Assembly (NCBI GenBank): GCA_006226965.1
Contig: SBGQ01000033.1
Location: 1-64,000, forward strand
DNA: 64,000 nt
Direction of reading: 5' to 3'
Origin: a bacterium
Lineage (GTDB): Bacteria; Bacteroidota; Rhodothermia; Balneolales; M1805
Shown: positions 1 through 8,610 of the stretch, in pieces
Layout of the letters: the number at the start of each line of letters is the position of its first letter
How positions within the stretch are numbered: position 1 is the stretch's first letter
The notes under the pieces: model-generated
Database searches by the model: none
Told to the model about the DNA's origin: nothing
What the model saw: only the letters and a program-made list of their open reading frames with translations
Translations under genes and position numbers: made by a program

Positions 1-109
1 TATACATTTAGGGGAATTGTATTGATTTTTCTTTACTTATAGAGATAAATCAAATTCACATGATTATAAATTGAATTCTAGTAACTAACCAAAAATCTTA
101 TTAATTGGC

Positions 110-117
110 TATATTTG
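110..117 (+). promoter_or_regulatory. possible -7 box ahead of ccm cluster
   Basis: TATATTTG fits the Bacteroidota -7 consensus TAnnTTTG and lies 25 bases before the ccmC start. No clear TTG -33 element is found 19-21 bases upstream, so this is only a candidate. The rest of bases 1-142 holds no gene that I can see. Confidence 0.35.
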
Positions 118-142
118 CAATCCATAAAATAATAGGCAAAAC

Positions 143-811
143 TTGAAATTCTTTAAACTGTTTGTAGTTATCTGGCTTAGCGCCGTTGTTATTTTGGGCT
201 TAACAATAAGCATCCCTGATATAGAAATTCTAAGACAATCGGCGAGGAACTTGTTTTTTCACGTACCAATGTGGTTTACAATGTTCGTGAACTTCCTCAT
301 AAGTTTTTATTACAGTATCAAATATTTAAACAAACCGAAAATTGAATTTGATTTACGAGCAGAATCAGCAACTGCAACCGGAATTTTATTTGGAGTTTGT
401 GGTTTATTAACCGGCTCGTTATGGGCTAGATTTACTTGGGGTGCATGGTGGACTTTCGCTGAGCCGCGAATGAACCTCTCCGCAGTAGCACTGTTAATTC
501 TTGCTGCTTACTTTGTACTTCGTTCTGCGTTTGATGACCCTGAAAAACGTGCTAAAATGGCTGCTGTTTATAATATATTTGCCATTAGTACAGTACCGTT
601 TTTGTTTTATATCATACCAAGACAGCTAACTAGTTTACATCCCGGAGCAGAAGGAAACCCGGCATTCAGTGAAGTAACATCTCCAATTTTACGATTCATT
701 TTTTATCCGGCTGTAATCGGTTTTATCTCATTAAGCTATTGGATTTACACCAATACATTTCGTTATAAACGTATTGCACATCAACTTGAAGAAAGAGCTT
801 TAGATTCATGA
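143..811 (+). CDS. ccmC: CcmC-like haem handling protein, cytochrome c maturation
   Basis: Integral membrane protein of the CcmC/CcsA haem-handling family, which presents haem to CcmE at the outer face of the inner membrane. About six membrane segments are visible in 222 residues. Both expected periplasmic histidines can be seen: H40 in FFHVPMWF and H166 in SLHPG. The tryptophan-rich (WWD) segment reads WGAWWTFAEPR (residues 99-109), so the usual WxWDxR aspartate is absent. The start is TTG; the first internal ATG would delete the first membrane segment. The gene overlaps the next one by four bases (ATGA), so the ccm genes form one operon. CcmA and CcmB are not in the window and may lie upstream of base 1. 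Confidence 0.9.
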   Translation: MKFFKLFVVIWLSAVVILGLTISIPDIEILRQSARNLFFHVPMWFTMFVNFLISFYYSIKYLNKPKIEFDLRAESATATGILFGVCGLLTGSLWARFTWGAWWTFAEPRMNLSAVALLILAAYFVLRSAFDDPEKRAKMAAVYNIFAISTVPFLFYIIPRQLTSLHPGAEGNPAFSEVTSPILRFIFYPAVIGFISLSYWIYTNTFRYKRIAHQLEERALDS

Positions 812-1056
812 TTTTTTTACACGTATTATTCTTCCTGCAAGATACTTTATCTACAGCTTACTCCGGAAAATGGACAGCTCAAGAAGACTTATCTCACCAA
901 CCGTCTAACGTTTTGGTTGGACTATTAGCCTCGCATGATTTAGCATTCGTTGTTTTTGGAGTTGTATTAATTGTTTTAACAGCACTTTTTATTTACCTCT
1001 TTCGTTTAGATGCCAAACTCAAAAAAATAGAAGAGCAATTGGGAATTAAAGACTAA
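808..1056 (+). CDS. ccmD: CcmD-like small membrane protein
   Basis: 82 residues with one membrane helix (about 48-67) followed by a charged cytoplasmic tail FRLDAKLKKIEEQL, the usual plan of CcmD, which helps release holo-CcmE from the CcmABC complex. The N-terminal half looks like a periplasmic or signal-like stretch and is longer than in proteobacterial CcmD. Identity rests on size, topology and position between ccmC and ccmE rather than on strong motifs. Confidence 0.65.
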   Translation: MIFLHVLFFLQDTLSTAYSGKWTAQEDLSHQPSNVLVGLLASHDLAFVVFGVVLIVLTALFIYLFRLDAKLKKIEEQLGIKD

Positions 1057-1076
1057 AATTCTAAATACTATTTTTC

Positions 1077-1475
1077 ATGAAACCTAAAGTAATTATCGGT
1101 GTCATCCTCATCGTAGGATTTACATCACTTTTAATGTACAATTTCGGAAACAGCATTAGCGCATATGTCGATTTTAAAACAGCTGAGCAATTAGGAAACA
1201 GAAATGTGCATGTTGTTGGCGCTTGGGATAAAGCTCAACCAGCTGCGTTTTCAATTGCCACAAAAACCTTTTCATTCTATATGACCGATGAACACGGTAA
1301 TTCGAAACGTGTAATCTACGCAAAACCAAAGCCTAACAACTTTGACGATGCAGAACGACTGGTGGTAATCGGGCAATTAAAAAATGACGTTTTTTATGCG
1401 GATGAAATGTTAATGAAATGCCCGTCAAAATATAATGACGCTTCCGGCGCAGAATTTGAAAAAGCAGAACACTAA
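1077..1475 (+). CDS. ccmE: CcmE haem chaperone, CxxxY variant
   Basis: 132 residues: one N-terminal membrane anchor (about 5-21) and a small beta-barrel (OB-like) periplasmic domain, as in CcmE, which binds haem covalently and passes it to CcmF. In most bacteria the haem ligand is a histidine in LAKHDExY. Here the equivalent stretch is LMKCPSKYN, so the position is cysteine C115 with tyrosine Y119, i.e. CxxxY. This variant is established in archaea and some sulfate reducers, where haem attaches through the cysteine. It sits between ccmD and ccmF with short gaps, consistent with one operon. Confidence 0.9.
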   Translation: MKPKVIIGVILIVGFTSLLMYNFGNSISAYVDFKTAEQLGNRNVHVVGAWDKAQPAAFSIATKTFSFYMTDEHGNSKRVIYAKPKPNNFDDAERLVVIGQLKNDVFYADEMLMKCPSKYNDASGAEFEKAEH

Positions 1476-1481
1476 AAGACT

Positions 1482-3980
1482 ATGATTGGATTATTGGGCA
1501 AATTTGCCGTTGGCGGAGCATTCCTTGCCAGTGTTTTCAGTTTAATTTATTACGGATTAATAAGTTTTGATTCAACCAAAAAACGTGCTGAATCATTAGC
1601 AAATACCTTATTTATTGCAAAAACTGTATTAATTACCATAGCAAGTGGATTATTAATCTATCTAATTGCAACACATCAGTTTCAATACTTTTATGTGTAC
1701 AATTACACCAGTTTAGATCTTAATTTTAAATATCTGATTTCGGCTTTTTATGGCGGACAAGAAGGCTCGTTCTTACTTTGGACTTTATTTTCCGGATTAA
1801 TCGGAATTGGTTTAATTCGTTGGACATCTGAGACCTACCGCGCTCCGGTTATGTTTATAATTACAATGACCCAATTCTTTATCCTTTCTATGATTTTAGG
1901 GTTAAAGCTTGGTGATTTTACTATAGGTGCTTCACCATTTAGAACGTTAGTTGAAGCTTTACCGGATGCTCCGTTTCTTCAAGCAAATCCCGACTTCGTC
2001 CCTGTTGATGGTAAAGGACTCAATGATTTATTAAAAAGTCCATGGATGATGATTCACCCGCCTATTCTGTTTATAGGCTTTAGTATGATGACTGTGCCCT
2101 ATGCGTTTGCAATGGCAGCCTTATGGAAAGAAAAATATCAGGAATGGATAAAACCTGCACTCCCTTGGGTATTAGGAGCAAACTTAGCACTTTTAACAGC
2201 TATCTTTTTAGGAGCCTACTGGGCATATGTAACACTTTCTTTTGGCGGCTATTGGGCTTGGGATCCAGTTGAAAATGCATCTTTTGTACCTTGGCTATTT
2301 GGAGTTGCCGGTATTCATACGATGCTCATACAAAGAAAACACGCCTCCGCATCTCGATCGTCTATTGCATTCGCGCTATTATCTTATGTTGCTATTGTTT
2401 ATGAGACCTTTTTAACTCGTTCCGGCATATTAGGTGATGCTTCCGTTCACAGCTTTGTTGACTTAGGGCTCTATGCACAATTGGTCGTTTTCATGATTGT
2501 TATGACAGGCCTTGGCCTTGTGCTTTATATTTATCGCTCTAAACAAATGCCGCAATCGGACTCTCCGAGCCATTGGTTGAATAAAGACACATGGGTATTT
2601 TGGGGTTCTATGGCCCTGTTTATTGGCGGATTAATTATCATCACAGGAACAAGTAGTCCGATTCTGGGAAAATTATTTCAAAAAAATCCGACCCCTCCTC
2701 AAATCAGTTTTTATAATGATTGGACTCTTCCAGTCGCCATTATTATTGCGATTATGTCGGTTTGTGCGCAATTCTTATGGTGGAAAAAACTTGACGCTAC
2801 ATCGTTCGCAAATGCGATTTCAATGCCATTAATCATCACTTCATTTGTCACTCTTCTTGGTGTAGTATTGGGTGATGTTCGCCAAATAAGTTACATCTTA
2901 CTACTCTATTCCGGTGTTTTTGCCATAGTTGGAAATGCGACTATCCTATTCGGAATTGCAAAAAAGAAAACTATAATGGTTGGCGGCACATTAACCCACG
3001 TTGGTTTTGGATTGTTAATCGTTGGAATCCTGTATTCATCGGCTTACAATTCATTTTTACTTGATGACCAAACAAAAGCTTATAACGCCGCCGTTCGCAG
3101 AGGTGAAGTAAAAGACGAAATGGGTACTCCTATCATCAAAGAAGTAACGATGATTGAACTAAAGAAAGATATTCCGAAAGTTGTAAACAACGAATATCTC
3201 GTCAGTTTTAAAGGATACCGTAAAAGTGATGTAAACCGACCAGGCGAGCAACTCTATTCCATTCAGGTAAGTGATTTAGATGGAAATCCAATTACTCGAT
3301 TAGAACCAACCGTATTTCCGATGTTGCAAAGTTCTACCGCAACTCAAATTAATTGGTCGGTTGACCCTGACGTTTTTTCTGGTTTGCTTTACGATGTGTA
3401 TTTATATGTTGCCGGAAGTTCTGTTGTTGAGAGCGAAAACGCCAAAGCAGCCAAACTTGCAACAGCACAAGGAGAACATGCTCACGGTCCTGATTCACAT
3501 CATCTTCCATTTACTATTGGTCAGGCATATATCATTGGAAAATATGAAATCAAATTCATTGGCTTTAAACCAATCAGTCCGGAAACCGATGCTGAATATC
3601 CCAAAAATGCAACGGTTGCCGTTCGTATTCAAATGGAATTCAGAAATGTAGATACCAACGAAAAAACTGTTTTAAATCCGTTATTTGCAATAGTTGATGT
3701 AAACGGAAATAAAAATATGTTCACTCCTATTTTTGGTATTGATGGATTTCCTGCAAGTATTCAAATGGTAAATTTGGTACCTATGAGCGATCAAATTGAA
3801 GTTCATATCACTGGAATTGAAGGTGAAGCTTCAGAAGACGAATGGGTTCTTTTAATTGCTGAAAAGAAACCTTTTGTATCAATTGTATGGCTAGGCACAT
3901 TCATTATTATGGCTGGCTTTAGTGTTTCTATCATCAGAAGATGGAAAGAAGACAAAAACAGAATGGAATTTACTGCGTAA
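1482..3980 (+). CDS. ccmF: CcmF-type cytochrome c haem lyase subunit
   Basis: 832-residue membrane protein of the CcmF/NrfE family that joins haem from CcmE to the apocytochrome CxxCH motif. The haem-binding WWD segment is clear as GGYWAWDPVENASF (about 256-269), and a conserved histidine lies in WMMIHPPILF (about 188-197). Many membrane helices run through the first 530 residues; the region from about 545 to 795 is a large soluble, presumably periplasmic, domain followed by a last membrane helix (WLGTFIIMAGFSVSII). That domain makes it longer than the roughly 650 residues of proteobacterial CcmF. No ccmG, ccmH or ccmI follows; the next gene is unrelated. Confidence 0.93.
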   Translation: MIGLLGKFAVGGAFLASVFSLIYYGLISFDSTKKRAESLANTLFIAKTVLITIASGLLIYLIATHQFQYFYVYNYTSLDLNFKYLISAFYGGQEGSFLLWTLFSGLIGIGLIRWTSETYRAPVMFIITMTQFFILSMILGLKLGDFTIGASPFRTLVEALPDAPFLQANPDFVPVDGKGLNDLLKSPWMMIHPPILFIGFSMMTVPYAFAMAALWKEKYQEWIKPALPWVLGANLALLTAIFLGAYWAYVTLSFGGYWAWDPVENASFVPWLFGVAGIHTMLIQRKHASASRSSIAFALLSYVAIVYETFLTRSGILGDASVHSFVDLGLYAQLVVFMIVMTGLGLVLYIYRSKQMPQSDSPSHWLNKDTWVFWGSMALFIGGLIIITGTSSPILGKLFQKNPTPPQISFYNDWTLPVAIIIAIMSVCAQFLWWKKLDATSFANAISMPLIITSFVTLLGVVLGDVRQISYILLLYSGVFAIVGNATILFGIAKKKTIMVGGTLTHVGFGLLIVGILYSSAYNSFLLDDQTKAYNAAVRRGEVKDEMGTPIIKEVTMIELKKDIPKVVNNEYLVSFKGYRKSDVNRPGEQLYSIQVSDLDGNPITRLEPTVFPMLQSSTATQINWSVDPDVFSGLLYDVYLYVAGSSVVESENAKAAKLATAQGEHAHGPDSHHLPFTIGQAYIIGKYEIKFIGFKPISPETDAEYPKNATVAVRIQMEFRNVDTNEKTVLNPLFAIVDVNGNKNMFTPIFGIDGFPASIQMVNLVPMSDQIEVHITGIEGEASEDEWVLLIAEKKPFVSIVWLGTFIIMAGFSVSIIRRWKEDKNRMEFTA

Positions 3981-4029
3981 CTCACAGCTTGTGAATTGCT
4001 CAGTTGTTATAAAACACTTAGATTCGTTT

Positions 4030-4713
4030 ATGCATCAATTTTCTAGAATAAAATACACTTTACTAGCATTCAGCTTGCTATTTACAACTGATTCTATTCT
4101 GGCACAATCACATAAATCTGAAACTAAGATTAGTGCATCTACTGTCTTTTTAAAATCTTTGGTATTACCGGGTTGGGGGCATTTTTCGCTTTCTCCTGAA
4201 CATCATACCAGAGGCTATATTCATCTCGGCACGGAAATCGGTTTGATGTTGAGTTACTTCGGAATTGATGCTAGTACGCAACGTTTACAACAGAATATGT
4301 ATGCCCATGTTGAGTTATATGCAGGAACAAGTATACAAAACAGAGACAGAGGCTATGCGTTGGCATTAACACGATATGAGAACTTGAGCGCATATAACGA
4401 ATATCAGGAAAGAAGCAGAAACTGGAACGCTTTTATTGCCGATACACCGAGTAATAGATGGCAATGGGAATCTGTAGATGCACGTGAAGATTATATCAGA
4501 ATGCGAAATAAAATTGACGCTAATAATCAACAGTTACCATTTATTGTAACGGTGATGGTTGCAAACCGAATTATTAGTGGAATCAGTGCATTTATACGTG
4601 CTCGTGAAATGAATCAAACCGCTTCCGCAACATTATCATCTATTTCTGTATCACCCGTTCAGCAATTTGGTACAGTTAACGGACTTCAAATGAATTATTC
4701 TATTCGGTTTTAA
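4030..4713 (+). CDS. membrane protein with DUF5683-like motif
   Basis: The ORF track opens at 3922 inside ccmF, but ATG 4030 gives a normal signal peptide (MHQFSRIKYTLLAFSLLFTT...ILAQ) and is chosen, giving 227 residues. The segment SLVLPGWGHFSLSPEHHTRG, followed by a hydrophobic stretch, is the pattern of the DUF5683 family, common in Bacteroidota envelope proteins that carry short paired membrane helices. No enzyme motif is visible and no function is assigned. It lies between ccmF and truA, two bases before the truA start, so it is probably co-transcribed with truA. Confidence 0.7.
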   Translation: MHQFSRIKYTLLAFSLLFTTDSILAQSHKSETKISASTVFLKSLVLPGWGHFSLSPEHHTRGYIHLGTEIGLMLSYFGIDASTQRLQQNMYAHVELYAGTSIQNRDRGYALALTRYENLSAYNEYQERSRNWNAFIADTPSNRWQWESVDAREDYIRMRNKIDANNQQLPFIVTVMVANRIISGISAFIRAREMNQTASATLSSISVSPVQQFGTVNGLQMNYSIRF

Positions 4714-4715
4714 TT

Positions 4716-5456
4716 GTGCCCAGATTTTTTCTTTATCTGGAATATGATGGTTCTCAATTTGAAGGCTGGCAGATTCAACCCGGAGTATCAACAGTACAAG
4801 GTGAACTAAACCTTGCATTAAAAACCATCTGTAAATCTGAAGTTTTTGTTTACGGTTCAGGTAGAACAGACGCCGGTGTTCACGCATCATTTCAAGTGGC
4901 TCATGCCGATTTACCACAGGAATATGAAAAAGGTAAAATTCTCAGAAGCTTAAACGCATTATTGCCTGCAGGGTGTAAAGTCTGGGATATTCAATTAGTT
5001 AATAATGACGCCCATGCGCGGTTTGACGCTACCGATCGTTCATATGTTTATAAAGTTATTACCAACCCTTCCCCGCTTCGCGATCATACTTCCTGGTATT
5101 TAAACAATCGATTAGATTTTAATTTAATGTGTGATGCAGCCCATTTAATTACTGCTGTTACTAATTTTGAAACATTCTCCAAGCCTAATCCGGGAAATAT
5201 TGGCTCAACATTTTGTAAAGTAAGTTTAGCAGAATGGAAGCAAATCTCTGATGATGAGTTTCATTTTCATATTACTGCCAATCGTTTTTTGCACCATATG
5301 GTTCGCTATTTAGTCGGAAGTATGATTCGAATCGGTGATTATAAACTAAGTCTAGAGCGATTCAACAACGTTTTACAGGGCATTGATACTGATTACGTCC
5401 ATTTAAAAGCTCCTGCCAAAGGTTTATGCTTAACACATATTAGTTTTCCAAAATAA
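4716..5456 (+). CDS. truA: tRNA pseudouridine(38-40) synthase TruA
   Basis: 246 residues with the full TruA pattern: N-terminal LEYDGSQFEGWQIQP, the catalytic motif GSGRTDAGVHA with the nucleophilic aspartate at D52, RSYVYKV, and a C-terminal FLHHMVRYLVG. It converts uridines 38, 39 and 40 of the tRNA anticodon arm to pseudouridine. The start is GTG (4716), two bases after the stop of the previous gene; no better ATG exists ahead of the conserved N-terminus. The stop codon lies in the first arm of a strong terminator. Confidence 0.96.
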   Translation: MPRFFLYLEYDGSQFEGWQIQPGVSTVQGELNLALKTICKSEVFVYGSGRTDAGVHASFQVAHADLPQEYEKGKILRSLNALLPAGCKVWDIQLVNNDAHARFDATDRSYVYKVITNPSPLRDHTSWYLNNRLDFNLMCDAAHLITAVTNFETFSKPNPGNIGSTFCKVSLAEWKQISDDEFHFHITANRFLHHMVRYLVGSMIRIGDYKLSLERFNNVLQGIDTDYVHLKAPAKGLCLTHISFPK

Positions 5457-5489
5457 AACGGAGAACGTTATCGAACGTTCTCCGTTTTT
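5455..5489 (+). terminator. rho-independent terminator after truA
   Basis: Perfect 15-bp stem AAAACGGAGAACGTT / AACGTTCTCCGTTTT with an ATCG tetraloop, ending in a T-run. It overlaps the truA stop codon. Confidence 0.93.
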
Positions 5490-5494
5490 ACCCC

Positions 5495-5516
5495 AATCAA
5501 CTGATGTTGATTTTTT
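5495..5516 (+). terminator. second, weaker terminator-like hairpin
   Basis: AATCAAC / GTTGATT stem (7 bp) with loop TGAT followed by Ts. It stands directly behind the main truA terminator and may act as a back-up. Confidence 0.5.
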
Positions 5517-5848
5517 AAGCGTCTCTTTTATGAGCTTGTTTTGCTTGTTACTTTTATTCAACTAGTACTCATGCTCTCACGAGCTGAATTGGTATATCCC
5601 AAAGCTCATGCCTAATATTGAAATACATTGAAAAAATGAATTAATATCTACAAGAACACTTGAATTTTAGAGCTTAACTAGTAATAAAAACTATCACATA
5701 GAAGTACCGTACTTTTAACCTCTTGGGTATTTCCTTACTCAGAAATAAGGGAATCATCATTAAATCATGTTACTCTTCAGCGCTACAGTGTTGCAAAATT
5801 GTGCAACAAAATCATCACTATGAACTAATAAAATACCTCCCATAAACG
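5517..5848. other. 332-base intergenic stretch, no gene seen
   Basis: No reading frame with coding character on either strand. It holds short inverted repeats: ATGAGCTT (5530-5537) against AAGCTCAT (5602-5609), and TGTTGCA (5789-5795) against TGCAACA (5802-5808) with a 6-base spacer. These could be an unstructured spacer, an operator or a small RNA; nothing in the sequence decides. Confidence 0.5.
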
Positions 5849-5880
5849 AAAAAAGCCTGACTCATTACTGAATCAGGCTT
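5849..5880 (-). terminator. terminator after tRNA-Asn
   Basis: Stem AAGCCTGA / TCAGGCTT (8 bp, 12-base loop) followed on the minus strand by six Ts, immediately after the tRNA 3' end. Confidence 0.85.
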
Positions 5881-5882
5881 AG

Positions 5883-5954
5883 CTCCCCGGGCTGGACTCG
5901 AACCAGCAACCCTGCGGTTAACAGCCGCATGCTCTGCCATTGAGCTACCGAGGA
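5883..5954 (-). tRNA. tRNA-Asn (GTT anticodon)
   Basis: Minus-strand cloverleaf: acceptor TCCTCGG pairs with CCGGGGA (one T-G pair), anticodon arm TGCGG-CTGTTAA-CCGCA with anticodon GTT, T-loop GGTTCGAGTC, discriminator base G as usual for tRNA-Asn. The 3' CCA is not encoded. It has its own promoter upstream and terminator downstream, so it is a single-gene unit. Confidence 0.97.
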
Positions 5955-5987
5955 ATTCGGCTAAGAGCAGATTTGCTGAAAGCGAAG

Positions 5988-6019
5988 CAAATATAATAGT
6001 ACTCTATTACCCATGTCAA
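5988..6019 (-). promoter_or_regulatory. promoter of tRNA-Asn
   Basis: On the minus strand TTG (6019-6017), a 21-base spacer and TATATTTG (5995-5988) match the Bacteroidota sigma factor consensus exactly. Transcription would start near 5981, about 27 bases before the mature tRNA. The rest of the gap up to 6215 holds no gene that I can see. Confidence 0.7.
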
Positions 6020-6215
6020 TAAAAAAATGAGGTTTTTTCGCATTTTTTTTGATTTTCTGATACTCTCATCATGATAAATTAAACTAAGCTCTTTATTTTT
6101 AAAGTCTTTCTAAAATTCTCGCCTCTCCAATTCATCACAAGTACTTAAATACTATCTTGCTTTCAGTAAATAACTTGTGCATATTCGTAAATCAACCCAT
6201 TTAAAAAGAGTTTCT

Positions 6216-7433
6216 ATGAATACACGTCCATTAACATTTCTCTGTGTTTCGTTTTATTTCAAGGGAGAAGAATTCCTAAAATCATGTAAAGCTGAAGGCA
6301 ATACTGTATTTCTGTTAACTCACAGAAAATTAGAACATAAACCTTGGCCAAGAGAATCTGTTGATGAATTCTTTTATATGGATGAAGATGCCAACACACC
6401 ACAAAATATCGACAATATGGTGAAAGGTCTGGCCTGGTTAATGCGCGAAAAGAAAATTGACTACATCGTAGCACTTGATGATTTCGATGTTGAAAAAGCG
6501 GCAACGTTCAGAGAAGAGTTTAGAATACCGGGCATGGGTTTAACAACCTCTCGTTTTTTCAGAGATAAATTATCTATGCGTGTAAAAGCTGCTGAAGCCG
6601 GTATAAAGGTTCCTCCATTTACTTCTCTTTTCAGAAATGACGATATCAATCATTTTTGTGACACTGTTCCTGCACCTTGGGTATTAAAACCACGTTCAGA
6701 AGCATCTGCTGCCGGAATAAAGAAAGTAACTTCTAAAGATGAACTTTGGCATCATATTAACAACTTGGGTGACAGACGCCATCAATTTTTAGTTGAACAA
6801 TTTAAGCCCGGTGATGTTTACCATACCGACTCACTTACATTTAATAACGATGTACTCTTTGTGTGGTCATCCCGCTATTTAAGCACTCCGTTTGAAGTAG
6901 CACACGGAGCCGGAATTTTTCGTTCTTTAACATTGGATCAAACAGATAAAGAAGCAAAAGAATTGGCAAAACTAAACGCCAAAGTAATGAAAGCTTTCGG
7001 ACTCAAAACCAGTGCTTCACATACTGAATTTATAAGGAGTCACGATGATGGTGAGTTCTACTTTCTAGAAACGTCATCGCGCGTAGGCGGTGCACATTTA
7101 GCCGTTTTGGTTGAAGCTGCTTCAGGGATAAATTTATGGCGTGAATGGGCTAAAATTGAGACTGCTTCTGCTAAAAATTTGACATATACCCTGCCTAAAG
7201 TGAAAAATGATTTTGCCGGGATTTTAATCTCACTTGCCAGACAAGAACACCCGAATCAAAATGTATTTTCAGCACCGGAAGTAGTTTGGAAAATGAACGA
7301 AACACACCATGTGGGCATGGTTCTTCAATCAGATAATCAACTTCGTGTTTTAGAGCTATTGGACGAATACGCAAGTATTGTTTATAAAGAATTTCATGCT
7401 TCTGCTCCTCCTCAAGACAAACCGACACACTAA
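6216..7433 (+). CDS. ATP-grasp family ligase, substrate unknown
   Basis: 405 residues from ATG 6216 (the track start at 6177 adds a non-conserved leader; AAAAAGAG just upstream may aid initiation). An N-terminal Rossmann-like half is followed by an ATP-grasp fold: PWVLKPRSEASAAGIKKV (lysine and small-residue loop), FLVEQFKPGDVYHTDSLTF, and late metal-binding residues in EFYFLETSSRVGGAH. Such enzymes join a carboxylate to an amine or thiol through an acyl phosphate. No partner biosynthetic gene is nearby; it is flanked by a tRNA and the lemA cluster. It resembles stand-alone carboxylate-amine ligases more than carbamoyl-phosphate synthase or biotin carboxylase. Confidence 0.8.
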   Translation: MNTRPLTFLCVSFYFKGEEFLKSCKAEGNTVFLLTHRKLEHKPWPRESVDEFFYMDEDANTPQNIDNMVKGLAWLMREKKIDYIVALDDFDVEKAATFREEFRIPGMGLTTSRFFRDKLSMRVKAAEAGIKVPPFTSLFRNDDINHFCDTVPAPWVLKPRSEASAAGIKKVTSKDELWHHINNLGDRRHQFLVEQFKPGDVYHTDSLTFNNDVLFVWSSRYLSTPFEVAHGAGIFRSLTLDQTDKEAKELAKLNAKVMKAFGLKTSASHTEFIRSHDDGEFYFLETSSRVGGAHLAVLVEAASGINLWREWAKIETASAKNLTYTLPKVKNDFAGILISLARQEHPNQNVFSAPEVVWKMNETHHVGMVLQSDNQLRVLELLDEYASIVYKEFHASAPPQDKPTH

Positions 7434-7571
7434 ATTTTAATCCGATTTTAATCTATTTAGATGCTTTTTCTATAACATATTCGGCAATTTATCGTTTTAC
7501 TGCCTCGATTGGCTCTATGTTTAGAACCTGAAACCGTATCTTAAAACAAACTCAAAAAATTAAATACCACT

Positions 7572-8156
7572 ATGTTAAAAAAGTTACTACCTGTTTCGCT
7601 CGTTGTTGTTGTTATTTTATGGGGAATTGGCGTTAATAACGGACTCGTTGAAAAAGAAGAATCTGTAAATAGCGCTTGGTCGAAAGTTGAAACTCAATAT
7701 CAACGCCGCGCTGATCTCATCCCAAATTTAGTGAACACCGTTAAAGGTGCTGCCAATTTTGAACAGGAAACACTTACAGCGGTAACAGACGCCAGAAGCA
7801 AAGCAACCAGCATGCAGCTTTCTCCTGAGATGTTAAACGATCCTCAAGCTTTAGAAAACTTCCAAAAAGTACAATCTCAATTAAGCGGAGCTTTATCTCG
7901 CTTATTGGTAAGTGTTGAGAAATACCCCGACTTAAAGGCTAATGCAAACTTTAGAGATTTACAGGCTCAATTAGAAGGCACTGAAAATCGTATAGCCGTT
8001 GAACGCAGCCGTTACAATGATGTAGCGAAAGAATTCAACACTTCAGTAAGAAAATTTCCTACCAGTTTAATTGCTTCCTTAACCGGTTTTAAAGCAAAAG
8101 CATATTTCTCTGCTGAAGAAGGTGCTGAAAAAGCTCCAAACGTTTCATTTAACTAA
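7572..8156 (+). CDS. lemA: LemA family membrane protein
   Basis: 194 residues: a single N-terminal membrane helix (about 4-25), then the LemA signature [28 protein letters not shown] and a long helical domain with [14 protein letters not shown] near the end. LemA proteins expose helical bundles on the outer face of the cytoplasmic membrane; their role is unclear. The two following TPM-domain genes are the usual companions of lemA in Bacteroidota, with gaps of 5 and 8 bases, so the three form an operon. Confidence 0.93.
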   Translation: MLKKLLPVSLVVVVILWGIGVNNGLVEKEESVNSAWSKVETQYQRRADLIPNLVNTVKGAANFEQETLTAVTDARSKATSMQLSPEMLNDPQALENFQKVQSQLSGALSRLLVSVEKYPDLKANANFRDLQAQLEGTENRIAVERSRYNDVAKEFNTSVRKFPTSLIASLTGFKAKAYFSAEEGAEKAPNVSFN

Positions 8157-8161
8157 GAATA

Positions 8162-8602
8162 ATGGCTGTAGAAGGTTTTTTATCTGATTCTGAAGAGCAA
8201 GCTGTGGTGGAAGCCATCACAGCTGCTGAATTAAAAACATCCGGAGAAATCAGATTACATGTGGAAAACCGCTGTAAAGGTGATGCTATTGAACGCGTAA
8301 AAAAGGTTTTCTCTGAACTTGGCATGTATAATACTAAAGATCGCAATGCTGTTTTAATTTACATCGCATTGCTCGATCATAAGTTAGTTGTTTGGGGTGA
8401 TGAAGGTATTCATACTCAAGTTGGCCAACATTTCTGGGATTCTGAGGTAGCCGCCATTTTGAATGCGTTTAAAAATAAACGTTTTAAAGAGGGTTTAGTT
8501 GATTTGATTTTGCACATAGGCGAAAAACTTTCCTCTCTCTTCCCTCATCAAAAAGATGATATCGACGAACTAGATAATTCCATTAGTAAAAACGATAATT
8601 AA
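8162..8602 (+). CDS. TPM-domain protein, soluble
   Basis: 146 residues with one TPM domain: TSGEIRLHVENRCKGDAIERVKKVFSELGM followed by NAVLIYIALLDHKLVVWGDEGIH. There is no signal peptide or membrane segment, unlike the next gene, so it should be cytoplasmic. The tail is acidic (DDIDELDNSISKND). TPM domains have been linked to phosphatase activity and photosystem repair in plants; the bacterial role is not established. Its partners are lemA upstream and the larger TPM gene downstream. Confidence 0.85.
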   Translation: MAVEGFLSDSEEQAVVEAITAAELKTSGEIRLHVENRCKGDAIERVKKVFSELGMYNTKDRNAVLIYIALLDHKLVVWGDEGIHTQVGQHFWDSEVAAILNAFKNKRFKEGLVDLILHIGEKLSSLFPHQKDDIDELDNSISKNDN

Positions 8603-8610
8603 TTCACGTT

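Noticed and set aside
3361-3651. ORF 3361-3651 inside ccmF
   Set aside because: Out-of-frame shadow of the CcmF periplasmic domain with no coding character.
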